Positions 34,846 to 44,048 of a stretch of 64,000 bases of DNA are shown piece after piece. A program made the translations under genes and the position numbers. Every line of letters starts with the position of its first letter. Position 1 is the stretch's first letter. The DNA is from CAVVEQ01 sp963747315. GTDB lineage: Bacteria > Chloroflexota > Anaerolineae > Anaerolineales > Anaerolineaceae. The notes beneath the pieces are model-generated. The model ran no database searches, was not told where the DNA came from, and saw nothing but the letters and a program-made list of their open reading frames with translations. The stretch is taken from assembly GCA_963747315.1 (NCBI GenBank), contig CAVVEQ010000007.1, positions 186,001 through 250,000 of the forward strand, read 5' to 3'.

Positions 34846-37800
34846 CATGCCCGCGCCCCAGACAATCCTCGATCTCGTCCAGCGCTTTCAGGATAACCTG
34901 CAAGCCTATAAATCCCCCAAATACAATGAAGCCCGCCTGCGCATGGAATTCCTCGACCCGTTCTTCGAAGCGCTGGGCTGGGATATATAACAACACCAGG
35001 CTACGCCGAAGCCTACAAGGATGTGATCATCGAGGACTTCGGTGGAGGTGGAGGGGGCAGCAAAGGCGCCGGATTACGCCTTCCGCATCGGGGGCACGCA
35101 AATTCTTCGTGGAAGCCAAGAAACCATCGGTCAATATCGAACACGATATCGACCCGGCCTTCCAGTTGCGGCGCTATGCCTGGTCGGCCAAGTTACCCTT
35201 GGGCATCCTGACCGATTTTGAGGAGTTCGCGGTGTATGAAAGCCGCAGCAAACCCGATAAGGGCGACCCAGCCGGCGACGGGCAGGGTGATGCTGCTACA
35301 TTACCGGGATTACCTGCCAAATGGGACGAGATCGCCGCCATCTTCTCGCGCGAGGCGGTGCTGAAGGGCTCTTTTGACCAGTATCGCCGGAGGGCATGAA
35401 GGGCAAGACGGGCACCCAGGAGGTGGATGACGCCTTCCTGGAGGAGATCGAAGGCTGGCGCGAACTACTGGCCCGCAACCTGGCGCTGCGCAACCCGGCG
35501 CTGGGCGTGCCGCGAGCTGAACTACGCCGTGCAGATGACCATCGACCGGATCATCTTCCTGCGCATTTGCGAGGACCGCGGCATCGAACGCGAAGAACCA
35601 GCTGAGAGGACCTGCTGGAAGGCGCGAAAGTCTATGAGCGCCTGAGCCAGGCTATTCCGGCAGGCGGACGCGCGCTACAACTCGGGTTTGTTCCACTTCG
35701 CCAAGGAGAAGGACCAGTCCAGCCAGCCGGACGACCTGACCTTGACGTTGAAGGTCGATGACCGGGTGTTGAAGGAGATCATCTGCGGATTGTATTACCC
35801 GGCGCCCGTATGTCTTTCGCGAGATCCCCACCGACATCCTGGGGCAGGTGTACGAGCGCTTTTTGGGCAAGGTGATCCGCCTGACGGCGGGGCACCAGGC
35901 GAAGGTGGAGGAAAAGCCCGAGGTGCGCAAGGCGGGCGGGGTGTATTACACGCCGACCTATATCGTGGATTACATCGTCAAGAACACGGTGGGGAAACTG
36001 GCTGGAAGGGCAAAACGCCCCGCGAGGTATGCCGAGCGCTGAAGATCGTCGACCCGGCCTGCGGGTCGGGGTCGTTCCTGTTGGGCGCGTATCAATACCT
36101 GCTGGATTGGCACAGAAGATGGTACACGGAAAATGAACCCGAAAAATGGGCGAAGGGGAAGAAACCGGCCATCTACCAGGGCCGGGCGGGGGCTGGCGGC
36201 TGACCACCGCCGAGAAGAAGCGCATCTTGCTGAACAACATCCACGGCGTGGACATCGACCCGCAGGCGGTGGAGGTGACCAAGCTTTCGCTTATCGCTGA
36301 AGGTACTGGAGGGCGAGAGCCAGGAGACGCATCGGCGCGCAGATGAGCCTGTTCAAGGAACGCGCCCTGCCTGATTTGGGCAGGAACATCCAGTGCGGCA
36401 ATTCGCTGATTGGATCGGATTATTTCGAGGGCAAGCTGTTTGTGCCCGGATGAGGAGGAAAGCGCAGGGTGAACGCCTTTGACTGGCAAACGGCTTTCCC
36501 GCAGGTCTTTGCCCAGGGAGGGTTCGATGCGGTGATCGGGAATCCGCCGTATATCCGCATTCAAGCCATGAAGGAATGGGCGCCTACCGAGGTGGAGTTT
36601 TACAAGAAGAAATACGTTTCTGCCAGCAAGGGAAATTACGACATTTATGTGGTATTTGTGGAAAAAGGGTTGAGTCTTTTAAATGAAATGGATTATTGGG
36701 ATTTATTCTGCCTCATAAATTCTTTCAATGCACAATATGGAGAACCGCTTCGAGGGGTGATTGCCAAGGGGAAACATCTTCCCAAAGTTGTTGACTTCGG
36801 AGATGAACAAATATTTGAAAATGCGACTACATACACTTGCCTGTTATTCCTTGATAAATCAGGACCAGATAATTCTCTATTTGAAAAGATTACTAACTTA
36901 CATCGAGTGGTATACTTAATCCGGAGATTGAACCCTATACAAAAATTAGTAACGATTTAATTAATGAAAATGAGTGGAATTTCATTGTCAAGAACGATAC
37001 AGATTTAATCCAAAAATTATCCAATTATCCTAATAAATTGGATAATTCTGTTATCCGGATTTATCAAGGATTAATCACCAGCGCTGATGAAGTATTTGTT
37101 TTCACAGAATATAAGGAAAATGACCCAAAGTATGTTTCTGTTTATTCAAAAAAGGTAAATGAGTGGATAGTAATTGAAAGAGAAATGTTTAAAAAGCTAT
37201 TCGAAGCGGAAAAATTGGTCAATATTTTATTGATTCATACGCTTACGTTTTATTTCCTTATTTAGTCTCAAATATGACCGCGTCATTACTAAGTAAGAAA
37301 GTACTACAAACAGAGTATCCATGTTGTTGGGAATACTTGTCTCGAAATAGGAACTTTCTTGAAAGCAGAGAAAAGGGGAAATTCAAAGATGAAAAGTGGT
37401 ATCGATTTGGAAGAACTCAAAATATAGGTTTGTGGGATACACCGAAAATTTTGGCCCCATATATGGTAAGGAATTTGAGCGTATATTTTGATGAAACAGA
37501 AAATTTTTGTTTCGTGAATGTAACCACAGGTGGATATGGAATTCTGTGTAATCAGGGAATGGATTATTACTTCTACCTATGTGGTCTTTTAAATTCGAGA
37601 TTATTAAATTTTTATTTCAAACGGATAACCACCACATTCCATGGTGGTTATTTCGCGGCAAATAAACAGTTTATTGGCAAATTACCAATTAAAAAAATAG
37701 ATATTTCTAATCAAAAGGAAATTAATTCATTCCAGGAAATTGTCACATATGCAAACCGTATTACACAAGTTTACAAAAAGGACCTTCAAACTCCTAACGA

Positions 37801-37913
37801 AAATGAATCTCGATACCGAGAAATTGAACTAACAAGTCAAATGATCGATCGCTTGGTTTATGAGCTTTACGGGTTGACCGAGGAAGAGATCAAGATCGTG
37901 GAGGGGGGGGTAA
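34846..37913 (+). pseudogene. Type IIG (Eco57I-like) restriction-modification enzyme (many frameshifts)
   Basis: About 1020 residues when repaired, in one polypeptide. N-terminal endonuclease: FRIGG then KFFVEAKKPSVN (E-x-K near 35113). A helical connector follows (EGWRELLARNLALRNPALGV, TIDRIIFLRICEDRGIE). The methylase has motif I IVDPACGSGSFLLGAYQ (about 36047-36097), GVDIDPQAVEVTKLSL and motif IV NPPY (36541-36552). The target-recognition part from about 36650 is clearly AT-rich. More than ten frame changes lie between 34985 and 37270, with one long clean frame from 37274. The apparent end at 38017 is an artefact: a run of eight G at 37903-37910 should probably be seven, giving a stop at 37911-37913. 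Confidence 0.78.
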
Positions 37914-38010
37914 AAGCGCCCCTCCCCTGCCCTCCCCAAATACAAGGTATTTGGGGAGGGTCGCGGTCTGTGCACCCTCGAAGGGGGTGGCTGAAAGCCG
38001 GGAGGGGAAA
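37914..38010. repeat. Dispersed C/G-rich repeat with CCCCAAAT hairpin
   Basis: The most complete copy of the family also seen at 671 and 16021. A perfect hairpin CCCTCCCCAAATAC/GTATTTGGGGAGGG occupies 37930-37960. A second stem (CCCTCGAAGGGGG, GGCTGAAAGCC) follows. It starts exactly at the repaired stop of the restriction gene. Confidence 0.65.
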
Positions 38011-38020
38011 TTCGTAGATT

Positions 38021-38056
38021 GTAGGTTGGGAATCGCATTTGTTCCCGACGTTTTTT
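38021..38056. repeat. Dispersed hairpin GTAGGTTGGGAA...TTCCCGAC
   Basis: Second copy of the hairpin at 15965, with arms GTTGGGAA/TTCCCGAC and the same ATCG-x-ATTTGT core. Confidence 0.5.
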
Positions 38057-38073
38057 ATCGCGGATGTCCAACC

Positions 38074-38101
38074 GTAAGGGCGCACAGCTGTGCGCCCCTA
38101 C
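38074..38101. repeat. Palindrome GTAAGGGCGCACAGCTGTGCGCC...
   Basis: A near-perfect 28-base palindrome centred on CACAGCTGTG. Its ends (GTARGG/CCCTAC) match the GTAGGG-type repeats at 7632, 20973 and 63758. Confidence 0.55.
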
Positions 38102-38204
38102 AACGATAATTTAATCTTCTTCGGATGGGCAAATGCTCGTAACCGTGAAAATATTGTGGGTGCTGCCGTAAAGCCGCGGTTTCTCTGCCCCGCAATAAAT
38201 TATT

Positions 38205-38327
38205 TTACAACGTCCCGACGTTGCTGACGTTTTTCTCGTGCTTCAACTTGCGCTTTTCCTTGATGGTCAGCTTGGGTTTTTTCTTCTGTTCCTTCTTCCC
38301 CTTGTCATTTTTTCCGGTCGTAGCCAT
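38205..38327 (-). CDS. 40-residue Lys-rich small protein
   Basis: A short, highly basic frame: TTGKNDKGKKEQKKKPKL then TIKEKRKLKHEKNV. AGGAG lies 8 bases before ATG 38327. About 45 percent of residues are Lys or Arg, so it may bind nucleic acid or the ribosome. No family is recognised. It is alone between a repeat cluster and a gap of about 240 bases. Confidence 0.55.
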   Translation of the reverse strand: MATTGKNDKGKKEQKKKPKLTIKEKRKLKHEKNVSNVGTL

Positions 38328-38517
38328 TTTTAATTCTCCTGTTTCCATCATTCCCCAAATTACTAATTAAGATTATCACCTTTGAAAAATATAAGCAAGT
38401 ATATTGAATCTGGAGGAAAGAATAGATTATTCGCTCCGGGGATAACCTGACCTTTGTGTTTTCGCGCTTTTGGCGAGGGTCGGTGTAGTCTAAAAATCCA
38501 ATGTTTCCCCGGTTAAC

Positions 38518-38550
38518 AAAAAACCGGAGGCGGAAATCCCGCCTCTGGTT
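38518..38550 (-). terminator. Terminator after the META-domain binding protein
   Basis: On the minus strand, AACCAGAGGCGG-GATTT-CCGCCTCCGGTT followed by a T run, about 20 bases beyond the stop of the gene at 38572. Confidence 0.8.
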
Positions 38551-38571
38551 TGCGTTTATTTTGTTCGCCGA

Positions 38572-40419
38572 TTATTCCTTTTCGAATTGGATCGCGACCA
38601 ATTTACCGGTGAGCAGCTGCAGCTCGCTGCCGTTGTTCACGATCTGAAAACCGTTTACCGTGCCCAGGTTGGTAAGGAAATCCTGCTCGTCTTCCATGAT
38701 GGCGGTGTCGCACATCATCATGCCGGTGGTGATCCCCGTGATGGTCATGGAAGTTCCATTCGTGGTGAAGGTGGCGGTGTATGTGTTGCAGCCGGCTTTT
38801 CCGGTCAGCTTACCGGAGGTTTCGAACTCGGCGGTCTGCTCCGCGCCGGAGGATGGCGGGCTGCCCTTGATGGATTCAACCACCCAGGTGGGGCCAACTA
38901 ATCCAGCAGCGGGGTTGGTGGTTGCGGTGGGGGGTGGTGGCTGCGTGGCGGTCGGCGGGACTACAACAGTAGCTGTGGGCGGCGCCGCAACTGTTGCCGT
39001 GGGTTGGACTGGCAGCGTGGCAGTGGCCTGAACCGGGGGAGTGGCTGTAGGGGGTACTCTGGTGGGCGGCACCGGCGTGGGTCCGATCACCTCGATCGCC
39101 ACCCATAGGCGCTGGCCAAACCCGAGATTGCGGCTGTTGAACATCTGCCAGTCGGCATCATAGCGTCCCGGTGTGGAGGGTGCGATCAGGTCCACATAAA
39201 TATCATAAAGCGCTCCCGGGCTCACACTGCCCTGGATGGCGGTTGGCTGCCCGTTCATCTGCGTCCCTGAGACAAAATTGATGTAGTATTTTGAATCCCA
39301 GGTGCACGTACCGGTATTGCGTACCTGCCAGCCTTTCCGGAATGATTGGTTGGGATTCAGATCCGGGAACTCGGTTCCATTATTATTGCCAAGATTCAGG
39401 TCCTGCACGAATTGCATGGCATCCACGCAGCCGGAGGGTGCGGTGGGGGATGGCCGCGGGGTGGCGGTTGGAGCGGCGGGAACCGCGGTTGGTGTTGGGA
39501 TGGGGGTGGGAACAGGCTGGGCGTCTGCCGGGTCGAGATTCAGGTAAAGCTTTTGAAGGGCGGCGATCACGCCTTCGTTCTGAAGCTCAGTCAACGCCTG
39601 GTTGATCTTGGCGGTGAGCTCATTACCGTTTAATAGGATGGCGATGGCCATGCGCTGCGGGGAAAGCCCCTGTCCGACCAGCACAACTCCGAAGAATTGG
39701 GTGGCGGCAATGGTCGGCTGCAGGTCGCCCATCACCAGGTCCAGGCGGCCCAGGCTGAGGTCGTTGACCGCGTCCTTGGCCTGCGCGTAGACGAACATCT
39801 GGTTGGGGCTGATCAAGCCTGTGTTGACCAGGTTATTCTGTACCCAGGTTTGGTAGACGGTGCCGCGTTCCACGCCAACCCGTTGGTTGGCCATATCCTG
39901 CGGGGTTTTCACTGAGGTGATCGGCGAGCCCTTCTGCGCCAGGATGCCATCCACACCCACGTAATAAATGTTGGAAAAATTAACAGCGCTGGCCCGCTCG
40001 GGGGTGACGGAAATCGCCGCGATGGCCGAATCGATCTGACCCATCTGCAGCGCGCCCTGGAGCCCGTCAAAGGCAAAATCCTGGATATTGACCTGCACAC
40101 CCAACTTCTTGCCGATCTCGTAGGCGAGGGCGATATCGAATCCATCCAGGTTGTGGTTTTCGGTGTAGAACTCGAAGGGAGGATACCCTGAGGAGGTGCC
40201 AACCATCCAGACCCCCGATTCCTTGACGGTTTTCCATGATGTATCGCCGTCGGAAACTGACGGAGGCATGGGTTGGGGGGTGCTTGGCTGACAGGCGCGG
40301 AAAACGAAGACGATCAAAAGAAGTACGAGGAGAACCCCCAGGATGCTATAAAGCAACACCCGGGATTTTTTCTTGGGTTCCTCCGGCACAGGTTGTTGAG
40401 GAAGAGGGGATGTGGACAT
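38572..40419 (-). CDS. Solute-binding protein + NBR1-type Ig domain + META domain fusion
   Basis: 615 residues. One N-terminal transmembrane helix (VLLYSILGVLLVLLLIVFVF, about 21-40) anchors an extracellular family 3 solute-binding domain (about 60-300: VGTSSGYPPFEF, LDGFDIALAYEIGKKLGVQV, GRLDLVMGDLQPT). After a Thr/Pro linker comes an NBR1-like Ig domain (about 335-450: SFRKGWQVRNTGTCTWDSKY, PGRYDADWQMFNSRN). A second long Thr/Pro linker leads to a META domain (about 505-612: TWVVESIKGSPPSSG, GCNTYTATF). It is one of three paralogues in a row; only this one carries META. Possibly a sensor or scavenger of amino-acid-like ligands at the cell surface. Confidence 0.85.
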   Translation of the reverse strand: MSTSPLPQQPVPEEPKKKSRVLLYSILGVLLVLLLIVFVFRACQPSTPQPMPPSVSDGDTSWKTVKESGVWMVGTSSGYPPFEFYTENHNLDGFDIALAYEIGKKLGVQVNIQDFAFDGLQGALQMGQIDSAIAAISVTPERASAVNFSNIYYVGVDGILAQKGSPITSVKTPQDMANQRVGVERGTVYQTWVQNNLVNTGLISPNQMFVYAQAKDAVNDLSLGRLDLVMGDLQPTIAATQFFGVVLVGQGLSPQRMAIAILLNGNELTAKINQALTELQNEGVIAALQKLYLNLDPADAQPVPTPIPTPTAVPAAPTATPRPSPTAPSGCVDAMQFVQDLNLGNNNGTEFPDLNPNQSFRKGWQVRNTGTCTWDSKYYINFVSGTQMNGQPTAIQGSVSPGALYDIYVDLIAPSTPGRYDADWQMFNSRNLGFGQRLWVAIEVIGPTPVPPTRVPPTATPPVQATATLPVQPTATVAAPPTATVVVPPTATQPPPPTATTNPAAGLVGPTWVVESIKGSPPSSGAEQTAEFETSGKLTGKAGCNTYTATFTTNGTSMTITGITTGMMMCDTAIMEDEQDFLTNLGTVNGFQIVNNGSELQLLTGKLVAIQFEKE

Positions 40420-40612
40420 GGCAGCTCCTTATATACGCGATTGACGCAGTTATCCTAGATTATACAGTAACAGAAAATGAAAAATAAGGATCATCGACCC
40501 GTTCAGGGATCAGGTGAAAAATGAACGTTGAAAATAATTTAAACACTAGAAAGCCAACGGTTTCACCTGCAAAAGATAATCTGCTGAAGGATGAACCCGC
40601 CCTGTTGACAGG

Positions 40613-42079
40613 TTAAGGGGTGGTGGCGGTTGCGGTGGGGGTTGGGGTTTCCGTGGCGGTGGATGTAGACGTGGCAGTTGCCGTCGAGGTCACCGTTTGA
40701 GTGGTTGTGACCGTGCGCGTGGGGGTGGCGGTTCGGGTGGCGGTCGGCACGGCTTCGATCATGACGATCAGGGAGTTGCCAAAGGCAAAATTGCCGGGGT
40801 TAAACAGGCGCCATTCCGCTTTATATTGACCGATCGTAGTTGGGGCAACCAGGTTGACATACACATCATAGGTCTGCCCGGGGTAGACCAGCTTTTGTAT
40901 GGCAGTAGGCTGCCCGCTCATTTGAGTCCCTTTCACGAACTTGAGGTAGTAATACCCATTCCAGATACATGTGCCGGTATTCTTGATCCGCCAGCCTTTG
41001 GAAATACTCTGTCCTGCAGGCACATCCGCGTAGTACGTCATGCCGCCATCGCTATAGGAAAGATCCTTGATATAGGCCATGGAATCGGTGCAACTTACCG
41101 GGGTTGGCGGGGGTGGGTAGAGCGTGAAAGTGGGGTAAGGTGTGGTTGTGACGAGGGGGGGCGTGGGTGTATTGCCAGGCGGTTGGCTGCCATCGAAACC
41201 AGGAACGAAGTACACCTTCTGGAGCGCGGCAAGCACTCCCTCGTTCTGCAATTGCATCAGCGCATCATTCACTTTCAAAACGAGATCATTGGAATCTTTC
41301 TTCATGGCCATTGCCAGCCGCTGCTGGTTTAATCCCTGCCCCACCAGGGTGACGCCATAGGTGCCCGTATAAGCAACCGCCGGTTGGAGGTCCATCAGCA
41401 CCAGGTCCAGCCTGCCAAGGCTGAGATCGTTGACGGCATCCTTCGATTGGGCATAGAGGAACATCTGGTCCGGGGTGATCAACCCTGTATCCACCAGGTT
41501 GACCTGCACCCAGGATTGAAAGACGGTGTTCATTTCCACACCAATCCGCTGACCGGCCATCTCCTGAATGGAGGTCACCGAGGTGATCGGGGAGCCATTT
41601 CGCGCCAGGATGCCATCGACACTTGTAAAGTACACGTTGGAAAAAGCCACCTGCTGTTCGCGTTCCGCGGTTGTGGAAATGGCGGCGATAGCCAGGTCGA
41701 TTTGGCGGGAATCCAGCGCGGCGAAGAGGCTGTCGAAGGGGATATCCTGGAAGTTCACCTGCACACCCAGCTTCTTGCCCAGCTCATAGGCGAGGGCGAT
41801 ATCATAACCATCCAGGTTCGAGCCTCCAGAGTAGTACTCGAAGGGCGGGTACCCGGAGGAGATCCCCACCAGCAGCACGCCGGATTCCTGCACGACCTTC
41901 CAGGAATCGTCGGCTTGAGGTTGGTTGGCGGGGGAACCCCAAATATCCCAGATCAACCGCGCACCCAGCACCCCGGTGAGGGTGAGAGCAGCCAGTGCGC
42001 AAACGCTCAGCAGAACATAGAGCAGGACGGGTGTTTTCTTGTTCGTTTCACCGGGTTGTTGCTCAGGCGTGTTGGACAT
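40613..42079 (-). CDS. Solute-binding protein + NBR1-type Ig domain (paralogue 2)
   Basis: 488 residues from ATG 42079 (GAGGG 5 bases upstream; an upstream in-frame start is rejected). One transmembrane helix (VLLYVLLSVCALAALTLTGV) is followed by a family 3 binding domain (VGISSGYPPFEY, LDGYDIALAYELGKKLGVQV, GRLDLVLMDLQPA), a Thr/Pro linker and an NBR1-like Ig domain (SISKGWRIKNTGTCIWNGYY, YKAEWRLFNPGN). It ends in a pure Thr/Ala/Pro tail, with no META or extra Ig domain. The binding domain is close to its two neighbours, pointing to recent tandem duplication. Confidence 0.85.
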   Translation of the reverse strand: MSNTPEQQPGETNKKTPVLLYVLLSVCALAALTLTGVLGARLIWDIWGSPANQPQADDSWKVVQESGVLLVGISSGYPPFEYYSGGSNLDGYDIALAYELGKKLGVQVNFQDIPFDSLFAALDSRQIDLAIAAISTTAEREQQVAFSNVYFTSVDGILARNGSPITSVTSIQEMAGQRIGVEMNTVFQSWVQVNLVDTGLITPDQMFLYAQSKDAVNDLSLGRLDLVLMDLQPAVAYTGTYGVTLVGQGLNQQRLAMAMKKDSNDLVLKVNDALMQLQNEGVLAALQKVYFVPGFDGSQPPGNTPTPPLVTTTPYPTFTLYPPPPTPVSCTDSMAYIKDLSYSDGGMTYYADVPAGQSISKGWRIKNTGTCIWNGYYYLKFVKGTQMSGQPTAIQKLVYPGQTYDVYVNLVAPTTIGQYKAEWRLFNPGNFAFGNSLIVMIEAVPTATRTATPTRTVTTTQTVTSTATATSTSTATETPTPTATATTP

Positions 42080-42209
42080 TGGATTCCCTCGGTTTTTTCC
42101 CAAACAAAATCAATTATTGGCTTGCTGCTTGCATAAAAAGATCGACTTTAGATTATTCTACTTGGATTTTCATTCTTTATAACCATTTTACGAATTGCGT
42201 CAAGCTATC

Positions 42210-42245
42210 AAAAAACGATGGCAGCTATTTTGCCACCATCGTTTT
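42210..42245 (-). terminator. Terminator after paralogue 3 (possibly bidirectional)
   Basis: On the minus strand AAACGATGG ... CCATCGTTTTTT, about 30 bases past the stop of the gene at 42276. T runs on both strands allow use in both directions. Confidence 0.75.
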
Positions 42246-42275
42246 AGATTAAAGGGTGAAACCCGAAGGAATAAT

Positions 42276-43931
42276 TTAAGGATTCACTTGCACGGTTACT
42301 GTTTGGCTGGTTGAGCCAGCAAACTCTGAACTAACCACAAGTTTATAAGTTACCGTACCTTCGGTCATTGCCAAGTCGTCATAACTTCCGGGTGTGGATA
42401 CATCCCCACCACCATAAAGCGGGGTTGTGCTTCCATCGGGATTAATTCGTGTCAATTTCGCGGATGCCAAATCCTGGGTGGAGAAGGACCAATTCAAAGT
42501 GATGACATCACCCTTTTGCACCGACGAAGCGTTAGCAGTAAAGCTATAAATTTCAGGTGCGACCGGGGGAGCGACTGTCGGTGGCACAGCAGTGGGAGGC
42601 ACCTTGGTAGGCGCGGGTGGTGTGGCTGTTGGCGGCGCCTGGGTGGGCGGCACGCTAGTAGGTCCTACCACTTCGACCATCACCCAAACCCGCTGCCCGA
42701 AGGCAAGGTTTCGACCATTGAACATTTGCCAGATCCCCTGGTACTGCCCGGGTTGCGAAGGGGCGACGAGGTTAACCCACATATCAAAGTTCTGTCCGGG
42801 TGCCACATTACCCTGCACGGCGGTATTCTGGCCATTCATCTGGGTCCCCGAGACAAATCTCAGGGAATAGGTTGAGTTCCAGGTACAGGTACCGGTGTTC
42901 CGGATGCGCCAGCCCTTTTGGAAGCTCTGGTTGGGGTTCACGTCCGGATAGAAGGTTCCGTTGCCATCACCGAAGGAGAGATCCGAGACGAACTGCATGC
43001 CATCCACACAGCCGGCCGGGGTGGGGACGAAAGTGGGTGTGGGGGCGGAAGGTGCCAGGGTGGGCGCGGGGGTGGGAACAGGCATGGCATCCGCCGCGTC
43101 GAGGTTCAGGTATTCCTTCTGCAGCTCGGCGATCACGCCTTCGTTCTGAAGTTGGATGAGGGCATCGTTGACCCTCTTGGTCAGTTCATTGGCGTTCAAT
43201 TTCATCGCGATGGCGAAGCGCTGCTGGTTGAGTCCCTGTCCCACCAGAACCACATCCAAATTCTGTGCGGCGACGGTGGAGGGACGCAGGTCTGCCATTA
43301 CCAGGTCCAGCCGTCCGAGGGTCAGGTCATTGACCGCGTGCTTGGCCTGCTGATATACGAACATCTGGTCCTGCTGGATCAGACCTGTATTGACCAGGTT
43401 GGTTTGAACCCAAGTCTCGTAGACCGTGCCGCGTTCCACACCGACCCGCTTATTGGCCATATCCGCAGTGGTCTTCACCGAAGTGATCGGAGATCCCTTC
43501 TGTGCCAGGATGGCATCCGAGCCCACCAGGTAGACATTCGAGAAATTCACCTGGGCCGCGCGTTCGGGAGTGTCGGAGATTGCCGCAATGGCGGTATCGA
43601 TCTGGTTGACACTCAGCGCTGCGCCAAGGCCGTCGAAGGCGAAATCACTGATACTCGCCCGTACACCCAGTTTATTCGCCACAGCATTGATCAGGGCGAT
43701 ATCGAATCCAGTCCAGAGTGTTGTTTTCAGTCGTAATACTCATAGGGAGGATACCCGGAGGAGGTTCCAACCAGAAAGGACTCCTGAGCGTTCCACCTTG
43801 GACCAGGAGGGATCAGCAGATTCAGGCGCAGCTGTTGGCTGATTGCTCTGGCAACCTGCGGCACCGATCAACAGGATAAAACCAAGAGCCAGGGTAAAGA
43901 TTAAAACGGGTTTTTTTGTGATCACTTTCAT
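42276..43931 (-). CDS. Solute-binding lipoprotein + NBR1-type Ig + second Ig-like domain (paralogue 3, frameshifted)
   Basis: About 550 residues. Unlike its two paralogues it is a lipoprotein (LLIGAAGC, Cys near residue 27). The family 3 binding domain is broken near 43690-43790, where the frame changes around the expected VGTSSGYPP segment, then continues cleanly from ANKLGVRASISDFAFDGLG. The NBR1-like Ig domain follows (SFQKGWRIRNTGTCTWNSTY, QYQGIWQMFNGRN). The C-terminal 85 residues form an extra Ig-like domain (ITLNWSFSTQDLASAKLTRI). ATG 43931 has GGAG 6 bases upstream. Confidence 0.8.
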
Positions 43932-44048
43932 TTCATACTCCTTGATTCTTTCTATACATTTCACCGACTTACTTTCTGATTATTTATTATAACAAATGTG
44001 ATATTTATTATCAATATTCGAAAAAATATTTAAGCACTGAAAAATCAT

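Noticed and set aside
40236..40487. Short plus-strand frames opposite the solute-binding genes
   Set aside because: They are antisense shadows of the N-terminal coding region and its promoter, with no Shine-Dalgarno.
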